Shown: piece after piece, positions 8,134-15,652 of the stretch | Layout of the letters: every line of letters starts with the position of its first letter | Numbering within the stretch: the stretch's first letter is position 1 | Assembly: GCA_039190385.1 (NCBI GenBank) | Contig: JBCCYD010000003.1 | Location: forward strand, 1 to 40,430 | Source: Xenococcus sp039190385 | GTDB lineage: Bacteria; Cyanobacteriota; Cyanobacteriia; Cyanobacteriales; Xenococcaceae | DNA length: 40,430 nt | Direction of reading: 5' to 3' | Translations under genes and position numbers: made by a program | The notes under the pieces: model-generated | The model's input: only the letters and a program-made list of their open reading frames with translations | Databases searched by the model: none | What the model was told of the DNA's origin: nothing

Positions 8134-9603
8134 ATGTTTGATGCTTTAGCCGATAAATTAGATGACGCGTGGAAGAAACTGCGTGGTCAAGATAAAATTA
8201 ATCAGTCGAATATTCAAGATGCACTTAAAGAGGTTCGTCGCGCCTTACTCAGTGCCGATGTTAACCTGCAAGTAGTTAAAAACTTTATTGCTCGCGTCGA
8301 AGAAAAAGCTGTTGGAGCAGAAGTCGTCACAGGAGTTAACCCTGGTCAACAGTTTATCAAAATTGTTTACGACGAATTAGTCGCGGTGATGGGAGAAAGC
8401 AATGTTCCCCTAGCTCAAGCCGATAAGCCACCTACTGTGATTTTGATGGCAGGTTTACAGGGTACAGGTAAAACTACTGCTACTGCTAAACTCGCCTTAT
8501 ATTTACGCAAACAAAAACGTAGCTGTTTGATGGTGGGAACAGATGTCTATCGTCCAGCCGCGATCGATCAGCTGTTAACTCTGGGTAAACAAATCGATGT
8601 TCCTGTATTTGAGATGGGAACCGATGCCAATCCTGTGGAAATTGCCCGTCAAGGTATAGCAAAAGCCCAGGAAATGAAAGTCGATACCGTCATTGTTGAT
8701 ACCGCAGGTCGGCTACAAATTGATTCGGATATGATGGGCGAATTAGCTCAAATCAAAGAAACCATTCAACCCGATGATGTTTTGTTAGTTGTCGACTCGA
8801 TGACAGGTCAAGAAGCTGCGAATTTGACTCATACTTTTCATGAAGAAATTGGGATCACCGGAGCAATTCTTACCAAGTTAGATGGTGACACTCGCGGTGG
8901 GGCAGCTCTTTCGGTACGGCAAGTATCGGGGCAACCGATTAAGTTTGTCGGGACAGGTGAAAAGGTAGAAGCGCTGGAGCCTTTTTATCCCGATCGCATT
9001 GCTTCACGAATCCTCAATATGGGGGATGTTCTCACTTTAGTAGAAAAGGCTCAGGAAGAATTTGATTTGGCCGATGCGGCTAAAATGCAAGCCAAAATCA
9101 TGGAAGCTCGATTTGATTTTAATGACTTCCTCAAACAAATGCGCCTACTGAAAAATATGGGTTCTCTTGGCGGAGTTATGAAGTTAATTCCTGGGATGAA
9201 TAAACTCAGTGGAGCTGATTTGGAGAAGGGAGAAACTCAACTCAAACGCACCGAATCGATGATTAACTCGATGACCAAAGCCGAAAGAGCCGAGCCTGAA
9301 TTATTAGCTCAATCTCCTTCACGTCGTCGTCGGGTTGCCAAGGGCTCAGGCTTTTTGGAAAAAGATGTTTCCAAATTAGTTAAAGATTTTACGAGAATGC
9401 GATCGCTAATGCAGCAAATGGGCAGCGGTGGGATGCCCGGGATGCCTGGTATGGGCGGTATGGGAGGAATGCCCAGTATGCCTGGAATGCCTAATATGCC
9501 TATGGGCGGAATGTTTGGTGGTGGCGGAAGACCTGGTTCTCGCTCGACCGGTAGAAAGAAAAAGAAAAAAAATAAGAAAAAGAAAGGTTTTGGAACACTT
9601 TAG
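8134..9603 (+). CDS. ffh: Signal recognition particle GTPase Ffh
   Basis: 489 residues. The N domain is followed by the G domain with P-loop GLQGTGKTTATAKLA, DTAGRLQ, TKLDGDTRGGAALS and the closing FVGTGEKVEALEPF. The M domain carries LKNMGSLGGVMKLIPGM and ends in an RNA-binding Arg cluster (SPSRRRRVAKGSG) with a C-terminal Met/Gly-rich stretch and a lysine-rich tail. Ffh binds signal sequences on the ribosome together with 4.5S RNA and delivers them to FtsY at the plasma or thylakoid membrane. The Met/Gly-rich tail (MPGMPGMGG-type) is typical of cyanobacterial Ffh. The usual neighbour rpsP is not next to it here; instead a small membrane protein follows. Confidence 0.98.
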   Translation: MFDALADKLDDAWKKLRGQDKINQSNIQDALKEVRRALLSADVNLQVVKNFIARVEEKAVGAEVVTGVNPGQQFIKIVYDELVAVMGESNVPLAQADKPPTVILMAGLQGTGKTTATAKLALYLRKQKRSCLMVGTDVYRPAAIDQLLTLGKQIDVPVFEMGTDANPVEIARQGIAKAQEMKVDTVIVDTAGRLQIDSDMMGELAQIKETIQPDDVLLVVDSMTGQEAANLTHTFHEEIGITGAILTKLDGDTRGGAALSVRQVSGQPIKFVGTGEKVEALEPFYPDRIASRILNMGDVLTLVEKAQEEFDLADAAKMQAKIMEARFDFNDFLKQMRLLKNMGSLGGVMKLIPGMNKLSGADLEKGETQLKRTESMINSMTKAERAEPELLAQSPSRRRRVAKGSGFLEKDVSKLVKDFTRMRSLMQQMGSGGMPGMPGMGGMGGMPSMPGMPNMPMGGMFGGGGRPGSRSTGRKKKKKNKKKKGFGTL

Positions 9604-9608
9604 AAGAA

Positions 9609-9639
9609 GTTACAAATAAGTAGAGGTTACAAATAAGTA
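9609..9639. repeat. 14-bp direct repeat downstream of ffh
   Basis: GTTACAAATAAGTA occurs at 9609-9622 and again at 9626-9639, a 17-bp step, in the short gap before the next gene. It could be a pair of protein-binding sites or a local duplication. Confidence 0.7.
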
Positions 9640-9672
9640 CCTGGGCAAAATTAGTTATTCTCTTTTGAAAAT

Positions 9673-9939
9673 ATGACAGCACAATCACCTTCAACAACAT
9701 CTGAATCTACTCAGCCAAAAGCAGTAGGAGGATTCTTTTCCGAAGATAATGGCAGCAAATCTTCTATGAGATTAATGAGCTTTATTGCTCTGATGGCAGC
9801 GATCGCGTTTGGTATTTTAACTATTCTTAATCCGACAAAAGCAGTCAATGGCACCGATGGCATATATATAACTTTCGGTTTTTTATTGTCAGCTTTTGCC
9901 CCGAAAGCAATTCAGAAATTTGCAGAAACTAAACTTTAA
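9673..9939 (+). CDS. Small two-helix membrane protein, holin-like
   Basis: 88 residues. The first ~30 are polar and Ser/Thr-rich. The rest contains two hydrophobic segments (MRLMSFIALMAAIAFGILTI and IYITFGFLLSAFAPKAIQKF) separated by a short loop. The layout SSMRLMSF ... LSAFAPKAIQKF recalls small phage-associated membrane proteins of the holin type. No phage genes lie nearby, so a lysis role is not supported; it may simply be a small inner-membrane protein. The start ATG 9673 follows ffh by 69 bp. The stop codon TAA is the first codon of a period-7 repeat array. Real gene likely, function unknown. Confidence 0.6.
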   Translation: MTAQSPSTTSESTQPKAVGGFFSEDNGSKSSMRLMSFIALMAAIAFGILTILNPTKAVNGTDGIYITFGFLLSAFAPKAIQKFAETKL

Positions 9940-9971
9940 TGGCTAATGGTTAATTGCTAATCGCTAGTGGT
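9937..9971. repeat. Period-7 array (TAATTGC-like x5) beginning on a stop codon
   Basis: Units TAATGGC, TAATGGT, TAATTGC, TAATCGC, TAGTGGT follow with no gap. The first unit contains the TAA stop of the small membrane protein gene. Confidence 0.8.
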
Positions 9972-9982
9972 TTTTGACCTAA

Positions 9983-10858
9983 TTAACCAAAGATCATACC
10001 AGCTAATAAAATAAAGCCTAACCAAACATTTTGGCTAAAGATTTTTCCGTAAACAGATCGTGGTAGATGGGGTTTACGGATTTTTCGATACTGTAAAATC
10101 CAGCCTATGACAGCAATTGTCCAACCTAACCAGAAAATTAGCTGTAACTGAAGACTGAAAGCAAGAGCCGCCATTAAAACAGCAGTAATAATAAAAAATA
10201 TGCCGACAGCTTCTGCTACGTATTTGCCGAAGAAAATCGCACTGGAGTTGATTCCAACTTTGAGATCATCTTCTTTGTCTGACATAGCATAAACCGTGTC
10301 AAATCCCAATGTCCAAGCAATTGTGGCACCCCAGAGTAACCAAGTATTATTGTCAATATTACCTGTTACAGCAGTCCAACTGATTAAAACGGCAAAACCC
10401 CAACAGATAGACAGAATTAATTGGGGAATGGGAAAAACTCTTTTGGCTAGAGGATAACCAATAATAAAAGGTACCGCCGCAACTGATAACCAAAAACTGA
10501 GAGGATTGAGATAAAACGCTAGTCCCGCAGCACAAAGTAGCGCGATCGCGAAGATAATAATCCCCAATTTAGCCGATAATGCCCGAGAAGCTAAGGGACG
10601 ATTTTTGGTTCTAGCGACCTGCGGATCGATATCTTTATCCCAAAGATCGTTGATCACACAACCTGCTGCACTAGTGGCAAAAGTCCCCAGAATAATTATT
10701 CCGACTAATAATAGCGGAGGTTTACACGAAGCAGCTAAAAATACTGCCCATAATGCAGGAATCATTAAAATTAATCTTCCGGCTGGTTTGTCCCAACGAA
10801 GCAGTCGGATAATTTTTTCCCAGGTAGATTCTTGAATAGATTGGGGATATTGATTCAT
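9983..10858 (-). CDS. ubiA: 4-hydroxybenzoate polyprenyltransferase (plastoquinone pathway)
   Basis: 291 residues and about eight to nine membrane helices. The first Asp-rich motif is INDLWDKDIDPQVARTKNRP (NDxxDxxxD) and the second is DTVYAMSDKEDDLKVG, both Mg-diphosphate binding sites of UbiA prenyltransferases. In cyanobacteria this enzyme attaches the solanesyl tail to 4-hydroxybenzoate on the way to plastoquinone-9, in the membrane. The gene is divergent from ppx with a 120-bp shared upstream region. The start MNQYPQSIQESTWEKIIRLLRW is usual for the family. Substrate is inferred from the known cyanobacterial pathway. Confidence 0.92.
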   Translation of the reverse strand: MNQYPQSIQESTWEKIIRLLRWDKPAGRLILMIPALWAVFLAASCKPPLLLVGIIILGTFATSAAGCVINDLWDKDIDPQVARTKNRPLASRALSAKLGIIIFAIALLCAAGLAFYLNPLSFWLSVAAVPFIIGYPLAKRVFPIPQLILSICWGFAVLISWTAVTGNIDNNTWLLWGATIAWTLGFDTVYAMSDKEDDLKVGINSSAIFFGKYVAEAVGIFFIITAVLMAALAFSLQLQLIFWLGWTIAVIGWILQYRKIRKPHLPRSVYGKIFSQNVWLGFILLAGMIFG

Positions 10859-10978
10859 AAAAAAAAATTAATGTCGTTAAAAATATGAAAAGTTATTATT
10901 GTGTGATCATAATTAGTCCCCAAGAATATATGCTGGTTTCTTAGGGGCTCAATCAAGATTCATTCTTGCATAATTTCT

Positions 10979-12610
10979 ATGATTAATTCTATTCATCAAC
11001 CCAGTTTCGATACTAGTTTTCCTATCAGTCAAACCAAACAAGTAATTGCAGCAATTGATATCGGAACGAATTCGGTTCATATGGTAGTAGTGGAAGTAGA
11101 TCCGAAATTACCAGCTTTCCATATTGTTGCGAAAGAAAAAGATACGGTTCGCTTAGGCGATCGCGATCCAGAAACGGGATATCTGACAGAAGAAGCCATC
11201 ACCAGAGCTCTAAATGCGCTAAAACGCTGTAAGGATTTGGCAGAAAGTCTTAAGGTCAGTCAAATAATTGCTGTAGCTACTAGCGCCACCAGGGAAGCCG
11301 GCAATGGCATCGCTTTTTTGCATCGCATCAAGTCCGAATTGGGAATCGGAGTTAATCTAATTTCGGGGAAAGAAGAGGCAAGACGTATTTATTTGGGTGT
11401 GCTTTCGGGGATGGATTTTGGCGATCGCCCTCATGTCATGATTGATATTGGCGGCGGGTCGACAGAGATAATCTTAGCTGATATTAGAGAAGCTCGTTTT
11501 CTTAGTAGTACCAAGGTTGGAGCAGTACGCCTAACCAAAGAATTTGTTCAATGTGATCCTATTAGTCAGCAAGAATTGACTTATTTAAAAGCTTATGTCA
11601 GGGGTATGTTGGAGCGCCCTGTTGATGAAGTTTGGGGGAATTTACAGTTAAACGAAAATCCTCGTTTAGTAGGAACTTCAGGCACAATAGAGACTCTGGC
11701 CACGATCCATGCCTTACACACCCAAGGAACTGTTCCTAATCCGCTTAATGGTTATAAATTCACTCGTAAAGAGATCGAGGATGTCATTGATAAGTTGGCA
11801 AAGATGACTTATGAGGAACGATTCGATATTCCAGGCATTTCTGATAAAAGAGCCGAAATAATTGTTCCTGGGGCAATCATTCTGCTAGAAGCGATGAAAA
11901 TGTTGCGGATGGACTCGATTACTATTTGTGAAAGAGCTTTAAGGGAAGGAATTATTGTCGATTGGATGTTGACTCATGGTTTGATCAGCGATCGCTTACG
12001 TTATCAAAATGAGGTCAGAAATCGTAATGTTTTTAAGATTGCCCATAAGTATCAAGTAGATCTTGAATATAGTCAGAGAGTTGCCAATTTTGCTTTGAGT
12101 TTATTTGATCAAACTCAAGATAAGCTCCATGAATGGGGACAAGATGAAAAAGAAATCTTATGGGCAGCTGCTATTTTGCATAATTGTGGAATTTATATTA
12201 GTCATTCAGCTCACCACAAGCATTCATATTATTTAATTAGGAATGCAGAATTATTAGGTTTTACAGAATTAGAATTAGGTTTGATTGCGAATATTGCTCG
12301 TTATCATCGTAAAAGTAAGCCGAAGAAAAGACATTCTCCTTATCATGAATTGCCTGGCAAAAAATATCAATTAATGGTGCGACAATTAAGTGCTATTTTA
12401 CGAATCGCTGTAGCTTTAGATCGTCGTAATAAAGGAGCTATTAGTAAAGTTATATGTGATTTTGATAAGAGAGAGAAAATTCTGGAATTAACAGTGGTTC
12501 CGAATGAACTTGGCGATGATTGTGCTTTGGAATTATGGAGTTTAGATTATAAAAAACCAATCTTTGAGGAAGAATTTGATGTTCAACTAAAAGCTAAGTT
12601 AGGTAATTAA
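10979..12610 (+). CDS. ppx: Exopolyphosphatase, Ppx/GppA family
   Basis: 543 residues. The N-terminal ASKHA phosphatase fold shows AAIDIGTNSVHMVVVE (phosphate 1 loop), AVATSATREAGNG, MIDIGGGSTEIIL (phosphate 2 loop) and RLVGTSGTIETLA. A C-terminal HD-like helical domain follows, with AAILHNCGIYISHSAHHKHS and IARYHRKSKPKKRH. Ppx releases phosphate from polyphosphate; GppA hydrolyses pppGpp. The two cannot be separated by eye. Length and the HD region fit the long bacterial form. If Ppx, it links to the possible phosphate/phosphonate theme of the receptor at 945, but they are 8 kb apart and that link is speculative. Confidence 0.92.
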   Translation: MINSIHQPSFDTSFPISQTKQVIAAIDIGTNSVHMVVVEVDPKLPAFHIVAKEKDTVRLGDRDPETGYLTEEAITRALNALKRCKDLAESLKVSQIIAVATSATREAGNGIAFLHRIKSELGIGVNLISGKEEARRIYLGVLSGMDFGDRPHVMIDIGGGSTEIILADIREARFLSSTKVGAVRLTKEFVQCDPISQQELTYLKAYVRGMLERPVDEVWGNLQLNENPRLVGTSGTIETLATIHALHTQGTVPNPLNGYKFTRKEIEDVIDKLAKMTYEERFDIPGISDKRAEIIVPGAIILLEAMKMLRMDSITICERALREGIIVDWMLTHGLISDRLRYQNEVRNRNVFKIAHKYQVDLEYSQRVANFALSLFDQTQDKLHEWGQDEKEILWAAAILHNCGIYISHSAHHKHSYYLIRNAELLGFTELELGLIANIARYHRKSKPKKRHSPYHELPGKKYQLMVRQLSAILRIAVALDRRNKGAISKVICDFDKREKILELTVVPNELGDDCALELWSLDYKKPIFEEEFDVQLKAKLGN

Positions 12611-12679
12611 GATAGATATCTGTTTGGAAGAAATAGCAAATTGGGAAAACTAATAAGGATAAAGATTTTTTCCTTATTC

Positions 12680-13225
12680 ATGACCCTATATAAAAACAAA
12701 TATCGTATTGAATCAGCACGTTGTCCAAATTGGGACTATACTTCTAACGGTTACTATTTCGTAACTATTTGTACTTATAATCGCCAGTGTTTCTTTGGTA
12801 ATGTGATTGCTGGAAAAATGCAATTGTCCGATATGGGATTAATAATTGCTCAAGAATGGCAGAAAACATCGCAAATTAGAGCTAATGTTCAGTTAGACGA
12901 ATGGGTGGTAATGCCAAATCATTTACATGGAATTATCATCATAAACAATTCCGTAGAGACGTTCCGCCGGAACGTCTCTACCACAAATAAAAAATCACGA
13001 TTAAAACCAAATTCTCTAGGTTCAATTATTGGTCAATTTAAATCAATCTGTACCAAACGAATTTGGAAAATGGGATTCAATGATTTTCGCTGGCAAACTA
13101 GATTTTACGATAATATTATTAGAGACGAAGAATCACTACATAGAATTCGCCAATACATTATTAATAATCCTGCTCAATGGGAATTAGATAGAAATAATCC
13201 TAAAAACAGACAGAAAAATAATTAA
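12680..13225 (+). CDS. REP-associated tyrosine transposase (RAYT, Y1/HUH family)
   Basis: 181 residues from ATG 12680; an upstream TTG (12641) gives a lead that does not fit the family. The protein opens with YRIESARCPNWDYTSNGYYF and FVTICTYNRQCFFG, has the HUH metal motif in VVMPNHLHGIII, and the candidate nucleophile Tyr in TRFYDNIIRDEESLHRIRQY followed by IINNPAQWE. RAYTs are single-copy domesticated relatives of IS200/IS605 transposases that act on REP palindromes. A perfect REP-like inverted repeat is present inside the coding sequence and is translated as SVETFRRNVSTT without breaking the frame. There are no direct or inverted repeats at the gene ends that I could see. Confidence 0.9.
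   Translation: MTLYKNKYRIESARCPNWDYTSNGYYFVTICTYNRQCFFGNVIAGKMQLSDMGLIIAQEWQKTSQIRANVQLDEWVVMPNHLHGIIIINNSVETFRRNVSTTNKKSRLKPNSLGSIIGQFKSICTKRIWKMGFNDFRWQTRFYDNIIRDEESLHRIRQYIINNPAQWELDRNNPKNRQKNN
12953..12981. repeat. REP-like perfect palindrome inside the RAYT gene
   Basis: Arms GTAGAGACGTTCCG and its exact reverse complement (14 bp each) flank one central C. It lies between the HUH motif and the Tyr motif of the RAYT gene and keeps the reading frame. Confidence 0.92.
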
Positions 13226-13737
13226 TTTGATACTCTCTGTTTATAAATTTCAATATAGATATTTAGTAAGCTGGTACTTTTTGATTTGATGGATTAAAAG
13301 AGAGAGTCCACAGATGAACACAGACAAGTTCAGCTTCGTGTTCTGGATAAACACAGATAGTAGTTTTGACTGTTCTCCTTTAGTCTCAATGGGACAACAA
13401 CATACTTATGGATAAGGCAGAGTAAGCTTTTGTGATTCGAGATCGCAAAATGAGATAACCTCCAAACAAAAAGAAAGCACCTGATACGAAGTGCAAGCAG
13501 AGGCGATTTCCCCATCAAACGGCTCACGTGAAAGACCGTCGAATTTTTTTTGATTCTGAAAAGAGTAACCAGAAAAAATTTAAATTCTAAATCTTAATCT
13601 ACAAAAGTAGACATTGCGAGATTAGAGAAAACTAGAAAAAATCTTTCGCGGTAGAATAATCAGGAAATCTTAATAATATAGCGATCAAACAAAGCTTGGA
13701 ACTGCGTGAGCGTAATCTAATCAAATTTGCTGGTTCC
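13226..13737. other. Gap of about 510 bp without a convincing gene
   Basis: AT-rich spacer between the transposase and the HEAT gene. A minus-strand stretch around 13406-13530 reads GNRLCLHFVSGAFFLFGGYL and onward for about 40 residues as a hydrophobic, membrane-like peptide before a stop, but has no start codon in frame, so at best it is a remnant. No tRNA-like or terminator-like structure was recognised. Confidence 0.5.
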
Positions 13738-13778
13738 ATTACTCATTAATCATTACCTATTACTTATTACTCATTAAG
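13738..13778. repeat. Period-7 array (ATTACTC-like) ending at a start codon
   Basis: Units ATTACTC, ATTAATC, ATTACCT, ATTACTT, ATTACTC and a partial unit run directly into the ATG at 13779, leaving no room for a classical ribosome-binding site. Confidence 0.85.
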
Positions 13779-14435
13779 ATGTTAAACCTAGAAGAAATTG
13801 CCATCCAATTAGAAAGCACTAACTCACGCGATCGCCTGTTAGCTCTAGTTTCCCTCAGAGACGTCTCCGCAGAACAAGCCCTACCCTTAATCAAAAAAGT
13901 GTTATATGACGAAATCCTGCCAGTGCGATCGATGGCAATTTCAGCGCTAGGCATCAAAGCAACAACCGAATCCTACCCCTTACTAGTAAAACTTCTGCAA
14001 ACTGACGAAGACTATGGCATCCGAGCCGATGCCGCAGGAGCATTAGGCTACCTCGAAGATAATCGGGCCTATGAAGCCTTAGTGCGAGCATTCTACGAAG
14101 ATAATAGTTGGCTAGTTCGTTTTAGTGCCGTAGTTTCCTTGGGTAATTTACAAGATAAAAGAGCAAAAGAATTATTCTTGGAAGCATTAGCCAGTCCAGA
14201 ACCGATTCTACAACAAGCCGCGATCGCAGGAATTGGTGAAATTAAAGCCATAGACGCGATCGATAAAATCTTAAACTTTGCCGATTCAGAAGATTGGTTA
14301 ACCAGACAAAGATTAGCCGAAGCATTGGGTAACTTAAAATCAGAAAAAAGTATGGCTGCCCTCAAATTTCTCACCAAAGATCCCCATCCCCAAGTTAGAG
14401 ATGCTGCCTCCCTGGCCTTGAAAAATCAGAAGTAA
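13779..14435 (+). CDS. HEAT-repeat protein, NblB / bilin-lyase-like family
   Basis: 218 residues made almost wholly of HEAT-like helical pairs, for example DEILPVRSMAISALG, YGIRADAAGALGYL, NSWLVRFSAVVSLGNLQD and HPQVRDAASLALKNQ. This matches the cyanobacterial NblB/CpcE-like group, whose members bind phycobilisome components during degradation or chromophore handling. The clear N-terminus MLNLEEIAIQLES with ATG 13779 was chosen because the repeat array upstream has stops in frame. Its presence with pebAB and a CpcS-type lyase fits a phycobilisome-containing cell, but HEAT proteins are diverse and NblB function is not proven. Confidence 0.72.
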   Translation: MLNLEEIAIQLESTNSRDRLLALVSLRDVSAEQALPLIKKVLYDEILPVRSMAISALGIKATTESYPLLVKLLQTDEDYGIRADAAGALGYLEDNRAYEALVRAFYEDNSWLVRFSAVVSLGNLQDKRAKELFLEALASPEPILQQAAIAGIGEIKAIDAIDKILNFADSEDWLTRQRLAEALGNLKSEKSMAALKFLTKDPHPQVRDAASLALKNQK

Positions 14436-14485
14436 AAGATAATAGGTAATATATTGATTAATCACTACTTTCTGACTAACCAAAA

Positions 14486-15022
14486 ATGTATGAAGATTCC
14501 CGATCAGAAAAAATTTATCGACGGTTCCCAAAAGTTCCCATAGAAAGAAGAATTGGCGCATTTGCCATTGATTTTGTCACCATTTGGTTTATTAGTATCT
14601 TTTTTGGGAAAGCTGGTTGGTTAGTATTTATCCTCTGTTGGGCAGCGATGCGAATTTTCCTTGTCGCCAATAATCAAGGACAAAGTTTGGGACGCTATGC
14701 CCTAGATATGAAAGTCATTCACTATCGTTTCAATCGCGTTCCCGACCTGATTACCCTAGGTAAACGAGAAGGTATGACAGGTTTCTTCGCTATGCTTGCT
14801 AGTTTTGGTTTAACCATCAATTTTAATAACGGCATTGTCATGCTACTTCTTGCAGTCCCAATTCTAGTTGACTGTATTGCTGCAATTTTCGATGAAGATT
14901 TAGATCAAGCTTTTCACGATCGCCTAGCAGAAACGATCGTCATCCAAACAGCGCGCGGTTACTCTTTAGATATTAGATTAAAAAAATTACTTGTTACTAT
15001 TAGGCGAAATATGCAAAAATAG
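14486..15022 (+). CDS. RDD-family membrane protein
   Basis: 178 residues. The signature Arg and Asp-Asp elements appear as VPIERRIGAFAIDFVTIWF and later QSLGRYALDMKVI, with LDQAFHDRLAETIVI near the C-terminus. Three to four membrane segments are visible (WFISIFFGKAGWLVFILCW, FAMLASFGLTINF, IVMLLLAVPILVDCIAAIF). RDD proteins are small inner-membrane proteins, some of which exchange ions; the substrate here is unknown. It begins 50 bp after the HEAT gene and is followed 54 bp later by rpmG on the same strand, so joint transcription is possible. Confidence 0.85.
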   Translation: MYEDSRSEKIYRRFPKVPIERRIGAFAIDFVTIWFISIFFGKAGWLVFILCWAAMRIFLVANNQGQSLGRYALDMKVIHYRFNRVPDLITLGKREGMTGFFAMLASFGLTINFNNGIVMLLLAVPILVDCIAAIFDEDLDQAFHDRLAETIVIQTARGYSLDIRLKKLLVTIRRNMQK

Positions 15023-15076
15023 GAATTTGCGTGTTCGCTCACAATTAATAAATAAAATAGTTCTCACAAAAAAATC

Positions 15077-15271
15077 ATGGCCAGCAAAAAGGGAGTCCGC
15101 ATAATCGTCACCTTAGAATGTACTGAATGTCGCGGTAATATTAACAAGCGATCTCCAGGAGTATCTCGCTATACGACAATGAAAAACCGTCGTAACACAA
15201 CAGGTAGAATGGAACTGAAAAAATTCTGTACCCATTGCAATGCCCATACAGTACACAAAGAAATCAAGTAA
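15077..15271 (+). CDS. rpmG: Ribosomal protein bL33
   Basis: 64 residues: MASKKGVRIIVTLECTEC and later ELKKFCTHCNAHTVHKEIK. Two CxxC pairs show the zinc-binding form of L33. It belongs to the 50S subunit near the E site. rpmG-rpsR followed by an RNB exoribonuclease is a common cyanobacterial order and supports all three calls. Confidence 0.98.
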   Translation: MASKKGVRIIVTLECTECRGNINKRSPGVSRYTTMKNRRNTTGRMELKKFCTHCNAHTVHKEIK

Positions 15272-15349
15272 TTATCTTAACCTCTAAGAATTATTACCCA
15301 AATTCTACAAAAAACCTTATCAACAACAATTACACTCAAATTACTAACT

Positions 15350-15565
15350 ATGGCATATTATCGTAAGCGCCTTTCCCCCATTAAACCCAGTGATCCTATC
15401 GATTATAAAGATGTTGAATTACTTCGCAAATTTATCACCGAAAGAGGTAAACTACTACCTCGTCGGATTACAGGCTTAACAGCCCAACAACAAAGAGACC
15501 TCACAGAAGCAGTGAAAAGAGCCAGAGTAGTTGCCCTATTGCCCTTTATCAATGCAGAAGGTTAA
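15350..15565 (+). CDS. rpsR: Ribosomal protein bS18
   Basis: 71 residues: IDYKDVELLRKFITERGKLL, PRRITGLTAQQQRDLTEAVK and RARVVALLPF, all standard for bS18 of the 30S platform. It follows rpmG by 78 bp on the same strand. Confidence 0.98.
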   Translation: MAYYRKRLSPIKPSDPIDYKDVELLRKFITERGKLLPRRITGLTAQQQRDLTEAVKRARVVALLPFINAEG

Positions 15566-15652
15566 TCGAATTTTTGCCTAATTGTATAAATAGGTAAAAA
15601 CCATTAGGTAAACTAAGAAAAAATTGTAGCTCGATGTTAAAGCAAAAAGCTG

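Noticed and set aside
9428..9619. Small + strand frame over the end of ffh
   Set aside because: It is another frame of the Met/Gly-rich tail of ffh.
13330..13527. Minus-strand frame of 65 codons in the gap
   Set aside because: No recognisable protein, poor composition and no ribosome-binding site; weakly similar to nothing I know.
13496..13560. Segment resembling part of a group II intron domain
   Set aside because: A few bases near ACGTGAGCCG on the minus strand recall domain V, but the paired stem and the reverse transcriptase are absent.
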